This document shows, one piece after another, positions 7,393 to 15,431 of a DNA stretch of 26,765 bases. Below the pieces are notes generated by a model, which saw nothing but the letters and a program-made list of their open reading frames with translations, was not told where the DNA came from and ran no database searches. Within the stretch, counting starts at the first letter, position 1. Each line of letters opens with the position of its first letter. This DNA is from DATFPK01 sp035264885 (GTDB lineage: Bacteria > Actinomycetota > Thermoleophilia > Solirubrobacterales > 70-9). Location: contig DATFPK010000075.1 of assembly GCA_035264885.1 (NCBI GenBank), positions 1 to 26,765 of the forward strand, in the 5' to 3' direction. Both the position numbers and the translations under genes were made by a program.

Positions 7393-8429
7393 AGGAGCCC
7401 CTCGGTCTCCGGCAGGCCGAGCATCAGGTTGAGATTCTGGACTGCCTGTCCGGAGGCGCCCTTCCAGAGGTTGTCGATCGCGGCGACGACCACCACCCGC
7501 GAGCCGTTCCGAACCGGGTGGACATGGCACTCATTGGTGTCCCGGACGTCCCGCACGCCGGGCGGCTCCTCGGTCACCCGCACGAAGGGCTCGTCGCCGT
7601 AGCGGTCCGCGTAGAGCTCGGCCAGCTCGTCCTGGCTGACCGCGCGCGTCGGCGTGACGAAGCAGTCCACCAGCTCCCCCTGGTCGAGTGGGACCAGGTG
7701 GGGGACGAAGGTGAGCTCGTAGGCCGGCGGCCCCCCGGGGGTCAGCGCCGCCAGCTCCTGCGCGATCTCCGGACTGTGGCGGTGGGCGTCGACCTTGTAG
7801 GCGTAGGCGTTCTCGGAGAGCGTCACGTAGTGCAGCTCGTCTCCGCCGCCGCGGCCGGCGCCGGAGATTCCCTGCATGGCATCGATCACCAGGTCGGCGA
7901 TCAGCCCGTTCTCGGCCAGCGGCGCCAGCGCCAGCGCGGCCGCCGTGGGATAGCAGCCGGGGTTGGCGACCAGGTCGGCGCGGCGGACCTCCTCGCGGTG
8001 CAGCTCGGGCAGCCCGTAGGCGGCGTGGGCGAGCAGCGCCGGCTCCCCGTGTGGCCCGTACCACTTCTCGTAGACCTCACGGGAGCGGAGCCGGAAGTCC
8101 GCGGACAGGTCGACGACCTGGAGCCCGAGACCGCGCATCTCCGCGACGACCGGAGCCGAGGCGGCGTGCGGGTAGGCGACGATCGCGGCGTCCACCCCAT
8201 CGATCCCCTCCAGGTCGAGCTGCTCGAGCACCAGCGGCACCCGGTAGCGCGGGTGCAGCCGGTCGAGGCGAGTGCCGGCGTCGCCGCGGGAGGTGACCTG
8301 CACCAGCTCGAGGCGCGGGTGACGCCAGACGAGATGGGCGGCGAGCGCGCCGGCGAACCCTGACGCGCCGGCGACCAGCACCCGCGCCGCGGGCTCACCC
8401 TCCAGCGGCTGCGCGGTCCCCTCACTCAC
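7389..8429 (-). CDS. argC: N-acetyl-gamma-glutamyl-phosphate reductase
   Basis: A 346-residue NADPH-dependent reductase for the third step of arginine synthesis, acetylglutamyl phosphate to its semialdehyde. It starts with a short 14-residue lead, then the Rossmann segment VLVAGASGFAGALAAHLVWR (17-36). The catalytic Cys is C159 in VANPGCYPTA. Also seen are DLSADFRLR (107-115), the segment GISGAGRGGGDELHY and HRHSPEI, all typical of type 1 ArgC. The GTG start at 8429 overlaps the end of pheT by eight bases, so the gene is read as part of the pheST message by coupled translation. Its stop overlaps the argJ start as TTGA. Confidence 0.95.
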   Translation of the reverse strand: MSEGTAQPLEGEPAARVLVAGASGFAGALAAHLVWRHPRLELVQVTSRGDAGTRLDRLHPRYRVPLVLEQLDLEGIDGVDAAIVAYPHAASAPVVAEMRGLGLQVVDLSADFRLRSREVYEKWYGPHGEPALLAHAAYGLPELHREEVRRADLVANPGCYPTAAALALAPLAENGLIADLVIDAMQGISGAGRGGGDELHYVTLSENAYAYKVDAHRHSPEIAQELAALTPGGPPAYELTFVPHLVPLDQGELVDCFVTPTRAVSQDELAELYADRYGDEPFVRVTEEPPGVRDVRDTNECHVHPVRNGSRVVVVAAIDNLWKGASGQAVQNLNLMLGLPETEGLL

Positions 8430-10887
8430 GGAGGCTGCCGCCGATCCCCTCGACCTCGGACCTGATCCGCTCGCGAACCTCGGCGACCTCCTCGTCGGTG
8501 AGGGTGCGGTCGGGCGCCCTGAACTCCAGCCGCAGCGCCAGGCTCTTCCGGCCCTCGCCGAGCTGGTCCCCGCGATAGACGTCGAAGATCTCGGCCGAGC
8601 GCAGCAGGTCGCCGCCGCCGGCCATGACCGCGGCGCTGACCCCCGCGGCAGGGACGTCCTCGGCGACGACCACGGCCAGGTCCTGGTGGACGGCCGGATA
8701 GGAGATCACGTCCTCGTAGGACTCGCGCCCGTAGGTGGAGGAGGCGAGGAGAGGCGCGAGGTCGACCTCGAACCCGGTCGCCGCGTCGAGGTCCCAGGCC
8801 CGCGCGACCAGCGGGTGGACCTCGCCGATCCAGCCAGCCGGCTCACCGGCGACGAGGATCTCTCCGCAGCGGCCGGGATGGAGGAATGGCTCCTCGCCGG
8901 GCTGGACCTCGACGACGCTGCCGAGCTGGCGGGCGAGCGCCTCCAGCACCCCCTTCAGAGCGTAGAAGCCGCCGGCCCCGCCGCCGGCGGTCCAGCCCGG
9001 CGCTGCGAGCGGGCCGATCGCCAGCGCCCCGATCCGGTGCGGCTCGTGTGCGGGAGCCGGCCGGGCGCCGCTGAACTCGCCGCCGTGTGGCTCGCCGCGA
9101 AGCCGGCCCTCGGCCAGGTAGGCGCGCCCGGACTCGAAAACCGCGACACGCTCGGCGGCGTGGTCGAGGTTGTAGCGGGCGGCGTCGAGGAGGGAGGCGA
9201 ACAGGGTCGTCCGCAGCCGCGAGAACTCGAGCGAGAGCGGGTTGGAGATCCGGATCGGCCGGCCGCGCGGGTCATCCTCTGGGATCCGCAGCCGCCTCGT
9301 CGCCTCCGGGTCGGTGAGGCTGAGCGTGACCAGGCTGTCGAAGCCCAGGTCCCGCATCACGTCCTCGGCGCGACGGCGCAGCGACTGGTCGCGGGTCAGC
9401 CCGCCGGTCTGGCCTGCTGTGTCGGGCAGGCTCGAGGCAAGGTGCTCGTCGTACCCGTGGATCCGGCCCACCTCCTCGATCAGGTCGACCTCGCGGCTGA
9501 CGTCGTAGTGGCGGTGGAACGGGACCACGGTGCGGATGTCTCCGTTCTCGCGGTCGACGGTGAAGCCGAGCCGCCGCAGGTAGTCCTCGCATAGTGAGGC
9601 CTCGACCGTCATCCCGAGCAGCGCCTCGGCCCGCGCCGTCCGCAGCGACGGCGTATGCGCCGTCGGCACGTCTGCCGCCTCGTCGAGCGTTCCCGGGACG
9701 AGGCGGGCCCCGCAGAGCTCGACCAGCAGCTTCGACGCGACCCGCTGTCCCCAGGTCGCGAGCTCGGGGTGGAGCTGCTTCTCGAAGCGGTTCGAGGCCT
9801 CGGTGCGGAGGCCGAGCCTGCGCGAGGTGCGCAGGACGTTGACGCCGTCCCAGGTAGCGACCTCGAGCAACACTCGCGTCGTCGTGTCGGAGACCTCGGA
9901 GCGGGCGCTGCCCATCACGCCCGCGATTCCCGAGGGGCCCTCGCGGTCGCAGACCAGGACGACGTCGGGGTCGAACCGGCGCTCGACGCCGTCGAGCGTG
10001 GTCATCGCCTCGCCGTCGGCGGCTCGCCTGACGATCAGCTCGCCGCCGGGGACCTTGTCGAGGTCGAAGGCGTGGAGGGGCTGGGCGGTCAGCAGCATCA
10101 CGTAGTTGGTGATGTCGACGACGTTGTTGATCGGGCGCTGGCCGGCGGCGATCAGCCGCGCCTTGAGCCAGAGGGGCGAGGGGCCGATCGTGACGTCGGT
10201 GAAGACCCGGGCGGTGAAGCGGGGGCAGAGCTCCGGCACCTCGACCCGGACGGAGGCGTAATCCCCTGCCTCGCCGTCGCCCTCGGTGGGCGCGTCCTCG
10301 ATCCAGGGAGCTTCGGCGAGCGGCGCGCCGGTGATCGCATGGACCTCGCGCGCGACTCCGTAGACGCCGAAGCAGTCGACCCGGTTCGAGTTGACCTCCA
10401 GCTCGACCACCCGCTCGGCGATCGGCAGGACGTCGGCGAGCGGGGTTCCCGGCGCCGGTCCCTCTCCGTCGCGGGCGAGGACGGCTATTCCGGCGGCGTC
10501 CTCCCCCACCTCCATCTCCGCCTCCGAGAGGATCATCCCGTTCGACTCGATCCCCCGCAGCTTCGCCCGGCCCAGCTCCATGCCGTCCGGCATCACCGCG
10601 CCGGGCAGCGCCACGGCGACGGTCTGGCCGACGGCGACGTTGGGGGCGCCGCAGACGATCGTCCGCAGCCCGTCGCCGGCGTCGACCTCGCAGACCCGGA
10701 GGCGGTCGGCGTCCGGGTGCTGCTCGGCGGAGATCACGCGTCCGACGACGAACTTCTCGGCCGCGGGCGGGCCGATCTGGGAGATCCGCTCGACCTCGGC
10801 GGTCCTCATCGCGAGGCCGTCGGCGAGCTCCTCGGCCTCGAGGCCGGGGTCGCAGTACTCGCGCAGCCACGAAAGCGGGACCCTCAC
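8422..10887 (-). CDS. pheT: Phenylalanine--tRNA ligase, beta subunit
   Basis: An 821-residue beta chain of the alpha2-beta2 bacterial enzyme that charges tRNA-Phe in the cytoplasm. It opens with VRVPLSWLREYCD, the normal N-terminus, so the GTG at 10887 is the start; it overlaps the pheS stop as GTGA. The tRNA-binding OB fold is FVVGRVISAEQHPDADRLRV, followed by B3/B4 (editing; LEVNSNRVDC and RPINNVVDITNYVM), B5, the synthetase-like core, and the C-terminal anticodon-binding domain starting at YPAVHQDLAVVVAE. Length is normal (about 800). In Mycobacterium pheT is also followed by argC, so the order here is ancestral rather than special. Confidence 0.97.
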   Translation of the reverse strand: MRVPLSWLREYCDPGLEAEELADGLAMRTAEVERISQIGPPAAEKFVVGRVISAEQHPDADRLRVCEVDAGDGLRTIVCGAPNVAVGQTVAVALPGAVMPDGMELGRAKLRGIESNGMILSEAEMEVGEDAAGIAVLARDGEGPAPGTPLADVLPIAERVVELEVNSNRVDCFGVYGVAREVHAITGAPLAEAPWIEDAPTEGDGEAGDYASVRVEVPELCPRFTARVFTDVTIGPSPLWLKARLIAAGQRPINNVVDITNYVMLLTAQPLHAFDLDKVPGGELIVRRAADGEAMTTLDGVERRFDPDVVLVCDREGPSGIAGVMGSARSEVSDTTTRVLLEVATWDGVNVLRTSRRLGLRTEASNRFEKQLHPELATWGQRVASKLLVELCGARLVPGTLDEAADVPTAHTPSLRTARAEALLGMTVEASLCEDYLRRLGFTVDRENGDIRTVVPFHRHYDVSREVDLIEEVGRIHGYDEHLASSLPDTAGQTGGLTRDQSLRRRAEDVMRDLGFDSLVTLSLTDPEATRRLRIPEDDPRGRPIRISNPLSLEFSRLRTTLFASLLDAARYNLDHAAERVAVFESGRAYLAEGRLRGEPHGGEFSGARPAPAHEPHRIGALAIGPLAAPGWTAGGGAGGFYALKGVLEALARQLGSVVEVQPGEEPFLHPGRCGEILVAGEPAGWIGEVHPLVARAWDLDAATGFEVDLAPLLASSTYGRESYEDVISYPAVHQDLAVVVAEDVPAAGVSAAVMAGGGDLLRSAEIFDVYRGDQLGEGRKSLALRLEFRAPDRTLTDEEVAEVRERIRSEVEGIGGSLRE

Positions 10888-12023
10888 CGGAACTGCTCCA
10901 GGACGCGGATGTCGTTCTCGAAGAACTTGCGCAGGTCGGGGACGCCGTGCTTGAGCAGCGAGATCCGCTCGATGCCCATGCCAAATGCGAAGCCCTGCAC
11001 GCGGTCGGGGTCGTATCCGCGCTCGGCGACGAACCCGAACACGTTGGGGTCGACCATGCCGGCGCCGAGGATCTCGATCCAGCCCGTGCCCTTGCAGAGC
11101 GAGTCGCACGAGCCGTCGTCGAGCCGGCCGCTCCCTCCGCAGCGGAAGCAGGACACGTCGACCTCGACGCTCGGCTCCGTGAACGGGAAGAAGCCAGGGC
11201 GGAACCGCGTTTCGCGCTCGGGCCCGAAGATGCCGCGGGCGAACTGGTCGAGGGTCCCCTTGAGGTCGGCGAGGGTGATCCCCTCGGCCACCGCCAGTCC
11301 CTCGATCTGGTGGAAGACCGGGCTGTGGGTGGCGTCGAACGGGTCCGAGCGGTAGCAGCGGCCCGGCACGATGATGAAGATCGGCGGTTCCTGCGCCTCC
11401 ATCGACCGCACCTGCATCGGCGAGGTGTGCGTGCGGAGGACGACGTCCTCGGGCCCGGGCGGCAGCATCGGCCCGCCGGCCGAGGCCGGCGCCGAGAGGA
11501 CCCGCAGGTCCCGCGACAGGCTCTCCGGGTCGACGTAGAAGGTGTCCTGCGCCATCCGCGCCGGATGTCCGGGCGGGTGGTTGAGGGCGGTGAAGTTGTA
11601 ATAGTCGAGCTCGACCTCGGGCCCCTCGGCGACCCGGTAGCCGAGGCCGACGAAGAGGTCCTCGATCTCGCGGATCGTGCGCTGGAGCAGGTTGCGCGAC
11701 CCGGCCGGCGCGGCGGGCGACCCGGGCAGCGTCACGTCGATCCGGTCGGCAGCGAGGCGGGCCCCGATCTCACCCGCGTCGAGGTCCTCGCGGCGCGAAT
11801 CGAGTTGCGCCTCGATCGCCGCCCGCGCCTCGTTTCCGGCCTTCCCGACCGGGCCGCGCTCCTCGGCGGGCAGCGAGGCGATGCCGCGCAGGATGCCGGT
11901 CAGCTCCGCCTTGCGGCCCAGGAAGCGGACCCGCAGCTCCTCGAGTGCCGCGGTGCCGGGCGCGGCGGCGATCGCCCCCTCCGCCTCAGCGCGCAGCGCG
12001 GCGATGCGATCCGTCGTGCTCAC
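10884..12023 (-). CDS. pheS: Phenylalanine--tRNA ligase, alpha subunit
   Basis: A 379-residue catalytic chain of PheRS. The N-terminal ~100 residues form the coiled-coil tRNA-binding arm (EELRVRFLGRKAELTGILRG). The class II core follows, with motif 2 around FIIVPGRCYRSDPFDATHSP and motif 3 near GFAFGMGIERISLLKHGVPD. An insert with two Cys pairs, SCFRCGGSGRLDDGSCDSLC, looks like a small zinc site; related inserts are known in some bacterial PheS proteins but not in E. coli. The GTG at 12023 overlaps the methyltransferase stop as GTGA, and the stop overlaps pheT in the same way. Confidence 0.96.
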   Translation of the reverse strand: MSTTDRIAALRAEAEGAIAAAPGTAALEELRVRFLGRKAELTGILRGIASLPAEERGPVGKAGNEARAAIEAQLDSRREDLDAGEIGARLAADRIDVTLPGSPAAPAGSRNLLQRTIREIEDLFVGLGYRVAEGPEVELDYYNFTALNHPPGHPARMAQDTFYVDPESLSRDLRVLSAPASAGGPMLPPGPEDVVLRTHTSPMQVRSMEAQEPPIFIIVPGRCYRSDPFDATHSPVFHQIEGLAVAEGITLADLKGTLDQFARGIFGPERETRFRPGFFPFTEPSVEVDVSCFRCGGSGRLDDGSCDSLCKGTGWIEILGAGMVDPNVFGFVAERGYDPDRVQGFAFGMGIERISLLKHGVPDLRKFFENDIRVLEQFR

Positions 12024-12733
12024 GCTTCCACCTCCATGCCGGCGGGCGACGATAGCCGCTGGCAGGCGATCGCCGCCGCCGCCGCCACGTTCAGCGACTC
12101 CGCCCCCGCGGGCCTGAGCGGGATGGTCACGGTGCGCCCGCAGGCGGCCAGCACCTCCTGTGGCAAGCCCTCGCGCTCGGCGCCGAGGCAGACGGTCTCG
12201 GCGCCCGGCAGCTGCTCGAGCGCGCCGCCGCCGTGGGCGACCAGCGCCGTCCGCGGCTGCGGCGTCTCCTCGACGGCGGCCTTCGCGAGCGGCTGGCCGA
12301 AGACCGAGCCCATGCTCGCCCGGACGGCCTTCGGGGAGTGGGGATCAGCGCAGTCCGGGCCGAGGACGACCGTGCCGCCGACCAGTGCGTGGGCGGTGCG
12401 GATGATCGCGCCGACGTTGCCGGGGTCGCCGACGCCGTGCAGGTAGACCGCCGGGGGATCGATCCGCTCGGCCCAGAGGACCGGCCAGACGCCGAGCTGC
12501 CGGGTCCCGGAGCCGAGCTCGGAGACCTCTGCCAGCAGGCCGGGATCGACCTCCTCGCCATCCAGGCCCGAGCCGGCGGCGCAGAGGAGGAACCGGGGAT
12601 CCGCTCCCGCCCGGCGGCCCGCCTCGCTCAGGTCCTCCCCCTCGCTGACGAACAGGCCTTCGCGCCCGCGGGTCCGGCGGTCGCGCAGCTTTCGCACCAG
12701 CTTCAGCTTCTCGTTCTGGGGGGAGGTGATCAA
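12020..12733 (-). CDS. SpoU/TrmH-family RNA 2'-O-methyltransferase
   Basis: A 237-residue methyltransferase with a trefoil-knot SPOUT domain. N-terminal residues 1-60 (ITSPQNEKLKLVRKLRDRRT) are the substrate-binding part typical of 23S rRNA enzymes such as RlmB and TsnR. The three SpoU motifs are visible: HGVGDPGNVGAIIRTA, LGAEREGLP, and IPLRPAGAESLNVAAAAA. Its place between rplT and pheS matches mycobacterial tsnR, so 23S rRNA is the likely target, but the exact nucleotide cannot be read from sequence. The start is doubtful: TTG at 12733 gives the normal family N-terminus (MITSPQNEK); an ATG at 12763 would add ten residues encoded by a heptamer repeat. Neither has a Shine-Dalgarno sequence. 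It heads the pheST-argCJBD unit after the rplT terminator. Confidence 0.9.
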   Translation of the reverse strand: MITSPQNEKLKLVRKLRDRRTRGREGLFVSEGEDLSEAGRRAGADPRFLLCAAGSGLDGEEVDPGLLAEVSELGSGTRQLGVWPVLWAERIDPPAVYLHGVGDPGNVGAIIRTAHALVGGTVVLGPDCADPHSPKAVRASMGSVFGQPLAKAAVEETPQPRTALVAHGGGALEQLPGAETVCLGAEREGLPQEVLAACGRTVTIPLRPAGAESLNVAAAAAIACQRLSSPAGMEVEA

Positions 12734-12735
12734 AT

Positions 12736-12783
12736 TTCGGATGCCGGATGTCGGGTGCCGCATGTCGGATGTCGGATGTCGGT
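12736..12783. repeat. Heptanucleotide tandem repeat (GTCGGAT-type)
   Basis: Nearly seven head-to-tail copies of a 7-base unit: TTCGGAT, GCCGGAT, GTCGGGT, GCCGCAT, GTCGGAT, GTCGGAT and a partial GTCGGT. It lies directly upstream of the TTG start of the RNA methyltransferase and downstream of the rplT terminator. The unit length is not a multiple of three, so copy-number change would shift the frame of any protein started inside it. Confidence 0.85.
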
Positions 12784-12811
12784 GTCGAATGGTGTCAGTG
12801 GTCGGGGAACG

Positions 12812-12838
12812 AAAAAGGGCGGACCTTCTGGTCCGCCC
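12812..12838 (-). terminator. Intrinsic terminator of the rpmI-rplT unit
   Basis: On the minus strand a perfect 9-bp stem GGGCGGACC / GGTCCGCCC with an AGAA tetraloop is followed at once by TTTTT. It begins 23 bases after the rplT stop codon. It should separate rplT from the methyltransferase-pheST-arg unit. Confidence 0.9.
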
Positions 12839-12861
12839 GGGAGGTTCCGTATGTGACGCGG

Positions 12862-13221
12862 CTAGGCGGCCGCGCCCTCCCGGGCGAGCTCGGCGAATCG
12901 ACGGAAGGCATCCGGATCGTTGACGGCGACGTCGGCCAGCATCTTGCGGTTGACCTCGACCCCGGCGAGCCGCAAACCGTGCATCAACTCGGAGTAGCTG
13001 AGGCCCTCCCGCCGGGCGGCGGCGTTGATCCGGATGATCCAGAGGCGGCGGAAGTCGCGCTTGCGGTTGCGCCGGTCGCGGTAGGCGTACATGCCCGACC
13101 GCTGGACCTGCTCCTTCGCGAAGCGGTAGGAGGAGTGCTTGCGCCCGTAGTAGCCCTTGGCCTCCTTGAGGACCTTGCGCCGCTTCTTGCGGGCGTTGAC
13201 CGACCGCTTGACCCGGCTCAC
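12862..13221 (-). CDS. rplT: 50S ribosomal protein L20
   Basis: A 119-residue ribosomal protein, of full length and highly conserved. The basic N-terminal tail (VKRSVNARKKRRKVLKEAKG) threads into 23S rRNA during early 50S assembly; the globular part contains RRLWIIRINAAARREGLSYS. The GTG start at 13221 overlaps the rpmI stop (GTGA), which gives coupled translation. In E. coli and Bacillus, L20 represses its own operon by binding mRNA near rpmI or in the infC leader; no such site can be proven here. A strong terminator follows. Confidence 0.98.
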   Translation of the reverse strand: MSRVKRSVNARKKRRKVLKEAKGYYGRKHSSYRFAKEQVQRSGMYAYRDRRNRKRDFRRLWIIRINAAARREGLSYSELMHGLRLAGVEVNRKMLADVAVNDPDAFRRFAELAREGAAA

Positions 13222-13418
13222 CTGCCGCCTCCGAGCAGGTCGCGGACCCGCTTCTCGTCGGCGCCGGAGATCTCGACCGGCCTGCGGAAGGCGCGCTTGC
13301 GCTTCGGCGACTTCTTCTCGAGGATGTGGGTCGAGTAGGCGCGACGACCGCGCAGCTTGCCCTTCGCGGTCTTGCGGAAGCGCTTCTTGGCGCCCGAGTG
13401 GGTCTTCATCTTCGGCAT
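13218..13418 (-). CDS. rpmI: 50S ribosomal protein L35
   Basis: A 66-residue basic ribosomal protein with the family start MPKMKTHSGAKKRFRKT and the internal segment RRAYSTHILEKKSPKRKR. It begins 22 bases after the uppP stop, without a clear Shine-Dalgarno sequence, and its stop overlaps rplT. In most bacteria infC lies directly upstream; here the upstream neighbour is uppP and infC is 2 kb away. Confidence 0.98.
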   Translation of the reverse strand: MPKMKTHSGAKKRFRKTAKGKLRGRRAYSTHILEKKSPKRKRAFRRPVEISGADEKRVRDLLGGGR

Positions 13419-13440
13419 CGGGACGACTATTGAAGCAGGG

Positions 13441-14289
13441 TCAGGTCGAGGAGATGGCCCCGGAGGCGAGCAGGGCCAGGATCGCCACCCCGAGGACCAC
13501 GCGGTAGACGATGAAGAGCCGAAAGGTGTGTTGGGCGACGTAGCGGAGCAGCCAGGCGATCACGACGTAGGCGACGAAGAAGCTGACGACGGTGGCGGCG
13601 ATCGTCGGCCCCCACCCCACGCCCTCGGCGATGTTGTCGAACTCGGAGACCGCCTCCAGCGCGGTCGCAGCGGCGAGCGCCGGGATCGCGAGGAAGAAGG
13701 AGAACCGGGTGACGGTCACGCGGTCGATGCCGAGCAGTAGCCCGGCCGACATCGTCGCCCCGGAGCGCGAGACGCCGGGGATCAGGGCGAGGCACTGGAC
13801 GAGGCCGATGATCAGCGTGTCCCGGGTCGACACCGACTCCTCGTAGCGCTCCAGGCTGCCGCGCGTGTCCGCGTAGTGCATGACGCCGCTCCAGGCGATC
13901 AGGGCGGCGCCGACCACCCAGAGGTCGCGCAGGGTCGTCTCGATCTGGTCCTTGAAGACGAGGCCGGCGATCCCGATCGGGATCGAGCCGACGACTACGG
14001 CGACCGCGAGACGCCAGTCGGCCCCGGTTCGGCGTTCGCGGTGTCCGGCGCCGCGGAGGAGCGCGACGACGATCCGCCAGAGGTCGTTCCGGAAGTAGAT
14101 GACGGCCGCCAGGATCGCGCCGATCTGAACGATCGCGGTGAACGCGGTGACGTCCGCGGCGTCGATCTGGTGGCCGAGCAGCTTCTCGGCGAAGGTTAGG
14201 TGGCCGGTGCTCGAGACCGGCAGGAACTCCGTGATCCCCTCGACCACGCCGAGGACTACGGCCTCCCACCAGTCGAGGGGGTCGCTCAT
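13441..14289 (-). CDS. uppP: Undecaprenyl-diphosphatase
   Basis: A 282-residue polytopic membrane enzyme (BacA/UppP family). It removes a phosphate from undecaprenyl diphosphate to recycle the lipid carrier for peptidoglycan and other wall polymers; its loss or gain changes bacitracin sensitivity. The two signature motifs are present: VVEGITEFLPVSSTGHL near the N-terminus (conserved Glu and Ser residues) and PGVSRSGATMSAGLLLG in the middle, with about seven or eight hydrophobic helices in all. The ATG at 14289 places the first motif at the usual distance from the N-terminus. It is divergent from wecB, 50 bases away, and leads into rpmI-rplT on the same strand, so it probably shares their message. 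Confidence 0.96.
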   Translation of the reverse strand: MSDPLDWWEAVVLGVVEGITEFLPVSSTGHLTFAEKLLGHQIDAADVTAFTAIVQIGAILAAVIYFRNDLWRIVVALLRGAGHRERRTGADWRLAVAVVVGSIPIGIAGLVFKDQIETTLRDLWVVGAALIAWSGVMHYADTRGSLERYEESVSTRDTLIIGLVQCLALIPGVSRSGATMSAGLLLGIDRVTVTRFSFFLAIPALAAATALEAVSEFDNIAEGVGWGPTIAATVVSFFVAYVVIAWLLRYVAQHTFRLFIVYRVVLGVAILALLASGAISST

Positions 14290-14339
14290 CGGCGGCGCAT
14301 TATTCAGGAGCCGCCCGCGCGGGTACGCTGGCCCGGCCC
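14290..14339. promoter_or_regulatory. Divergent uppP/wecB promoter region
   Basis: A 50-base gap must serve both genes. Toward uppP, AATAAT (14304-14299, minus strand) is a five-of-six match to TATAAT, nine bases before the ATG. Toward wecB, TACGCT (14324-14329) lies ten bases before the ATG. At these distances transcription would begin at or beside the start codons, giving leaderless mRNAs. No -35 box is convincing. Confidence 0.45.
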
Positions 14340-15431
14340 ATGCGGATCCTGTACGTGCTGGGGACGCGGCCGAACCTGGTCAAGACCGCTCCCGTGATCG
14401 CCGCGCTGCGCCGGCGCCTGCCGGAGGCCGCCCACGTCGTCGTCCACACCGGCCAGCACTACGACCGCCTGATGTCGGAGATCTTCTTCGAGGAGCTCGG
14501 CGTCCCCGAGCCCGACCATATGCTCGAGGTCGGCTCCGGCAGCCACGCGCAGCAGACGGCCCGGGTGATCGAGCGGCTGGAGCCGGTTCTCGAGGAGTCG
14601 CGGCCCGACCTGGTGCTCGTGCCCGGGGACGTCAACTCCACCCTGGCGGCGGCGCTGACGGCGGCGAAGCTCGACATCCCCGTCGGGCACATCGAGTCCG
14701 GGCTGCGGAGCTTCGACCGGACGATGCCCGAGGAGCTCAACCGGATCGTCGCCGACCAGCTCTCCGACCACCTGTTCCTGCACTCCGAGGAGGCGATCGA
14801 GAACCTCGGCCGCGAGGGCATCCCTGGCGAGCGCATGCAATTCGTCGGCAACACGATGATCGACACCCTGATCCGGTTGGAGGACCGGTTCCGCTCGGCG
14901 GGCGCGGCGGGGCGGGTGGGGGTCGAGCGGGGCGGCTATCTGCTGGTCACGCTGCACCGGCCGGCCATGGTGGACGGCCCGCTTCTCGGCGAGACGATGG
15001 AGCGCCTGGCCGAGGTGGCGGAGCGGCTGCCGGTGGTGTTCCCCGTCCATCCCCGGACCCGCAAGATGCTTGCCCCGCAGGAGGCCGCGACGCCCCGGCT
15101 GCGGCTGATCGACCCGGTGGGCTACCTCGACTTCTTGTCGCTCGAGGCGGACGCGGCCGGCGTCCTCACCGACTCCGGTGGGATCCAGGAGGAGACCACC
15201 TACCTGGGCGTCCCCTGCTTCACGCTCCGCGACAACACCGAGCGGCCGGTGACGATCAGGGCGGGCACGAACACGCTCCTCGGCCTCGACCCGGAGGCGA
15301 TCACCGGCATCCCCCACGCGCTCGAATCATCCCCGCCGGCGCCCGGGGAGCCGCCGCCCCTCTGGGACGGCCGCGCTTCGGAGCGGATCGCCGACGTCGT
15401 CGCGTCGCTGCCGGCGGCGGTCGCCGCCTAA
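14340..15431 (+). CDS. wecB: UDP-N-acetylglucosamine 2-epimerase (non-hydrolysing)
   Basis: A 363-residue GT-B-fold epimerase that interconverts UDP-GlcNAc and UDP-ManNAc in the cytoplasm, feeding teichoic-acid linkage units or surface polysaccharides. Family motifs are ILYVLGTRPNLVKTAPVI at the N-terminus, HTGQHYD (normally TGQH), VPGDVNSTLAAAL, GHIESGLRSFDRTMPEELNR, the DSGGIQEET segment and the C-terminal RPVTIRAGTN. It is the only + gene within a long minus-strand stretch and lies between infC and uppP, splitting the usual infC-rpmI-rplT order. Its TAA stop overlaps the infC stop by four bases. Together with uppP it forms a two-gene envelope insertion in a ribosomal neighbourhood. Confidence 0.95.
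   Translation: MRILYVLGTRPNLVKTAPVIAALRRRLPEAAHVVVHTGQHYDRLMSEIFFEELGVPEPDHMLEVGSGSHAQQTARVIERLEPVLEESRPDLVLVPGDVNSTLAAALTAAKLDIPVGHIESGLRSFDRTMPEELNRIVADQLSDHLFLHSEEAIENLGREGIPGERMQFVGNTMIDTLIRLEDRFRSAGAAGRVGVERGGYLLVTLHRPAMVDGPLLGETMERLAEVAERLPVVFPVHPRTRKMLAPQEAATPRLRLIDPVGYLDFLSLEADAAGVLTDSGGIQEETTYLGVPCFTLRDNTERPVTIRAGTNTLLGLDPEAITGIPHALESSPPAPGEPPPLWDGRASERIADVVASLPAAVAA

Noticed and set aside
10888..11109. Longer start for PheT
   Set aside because: The extra 74 residues are Arg/Pro-rich antisense-like sequence inside pheS. The family N-terminus begins at the GTG at 10887.
12736..12783. Repeats considered as a CRISPR array
   Set aside because: Units are seven bases, directly adjacent and without spacers; no cas gene is present.
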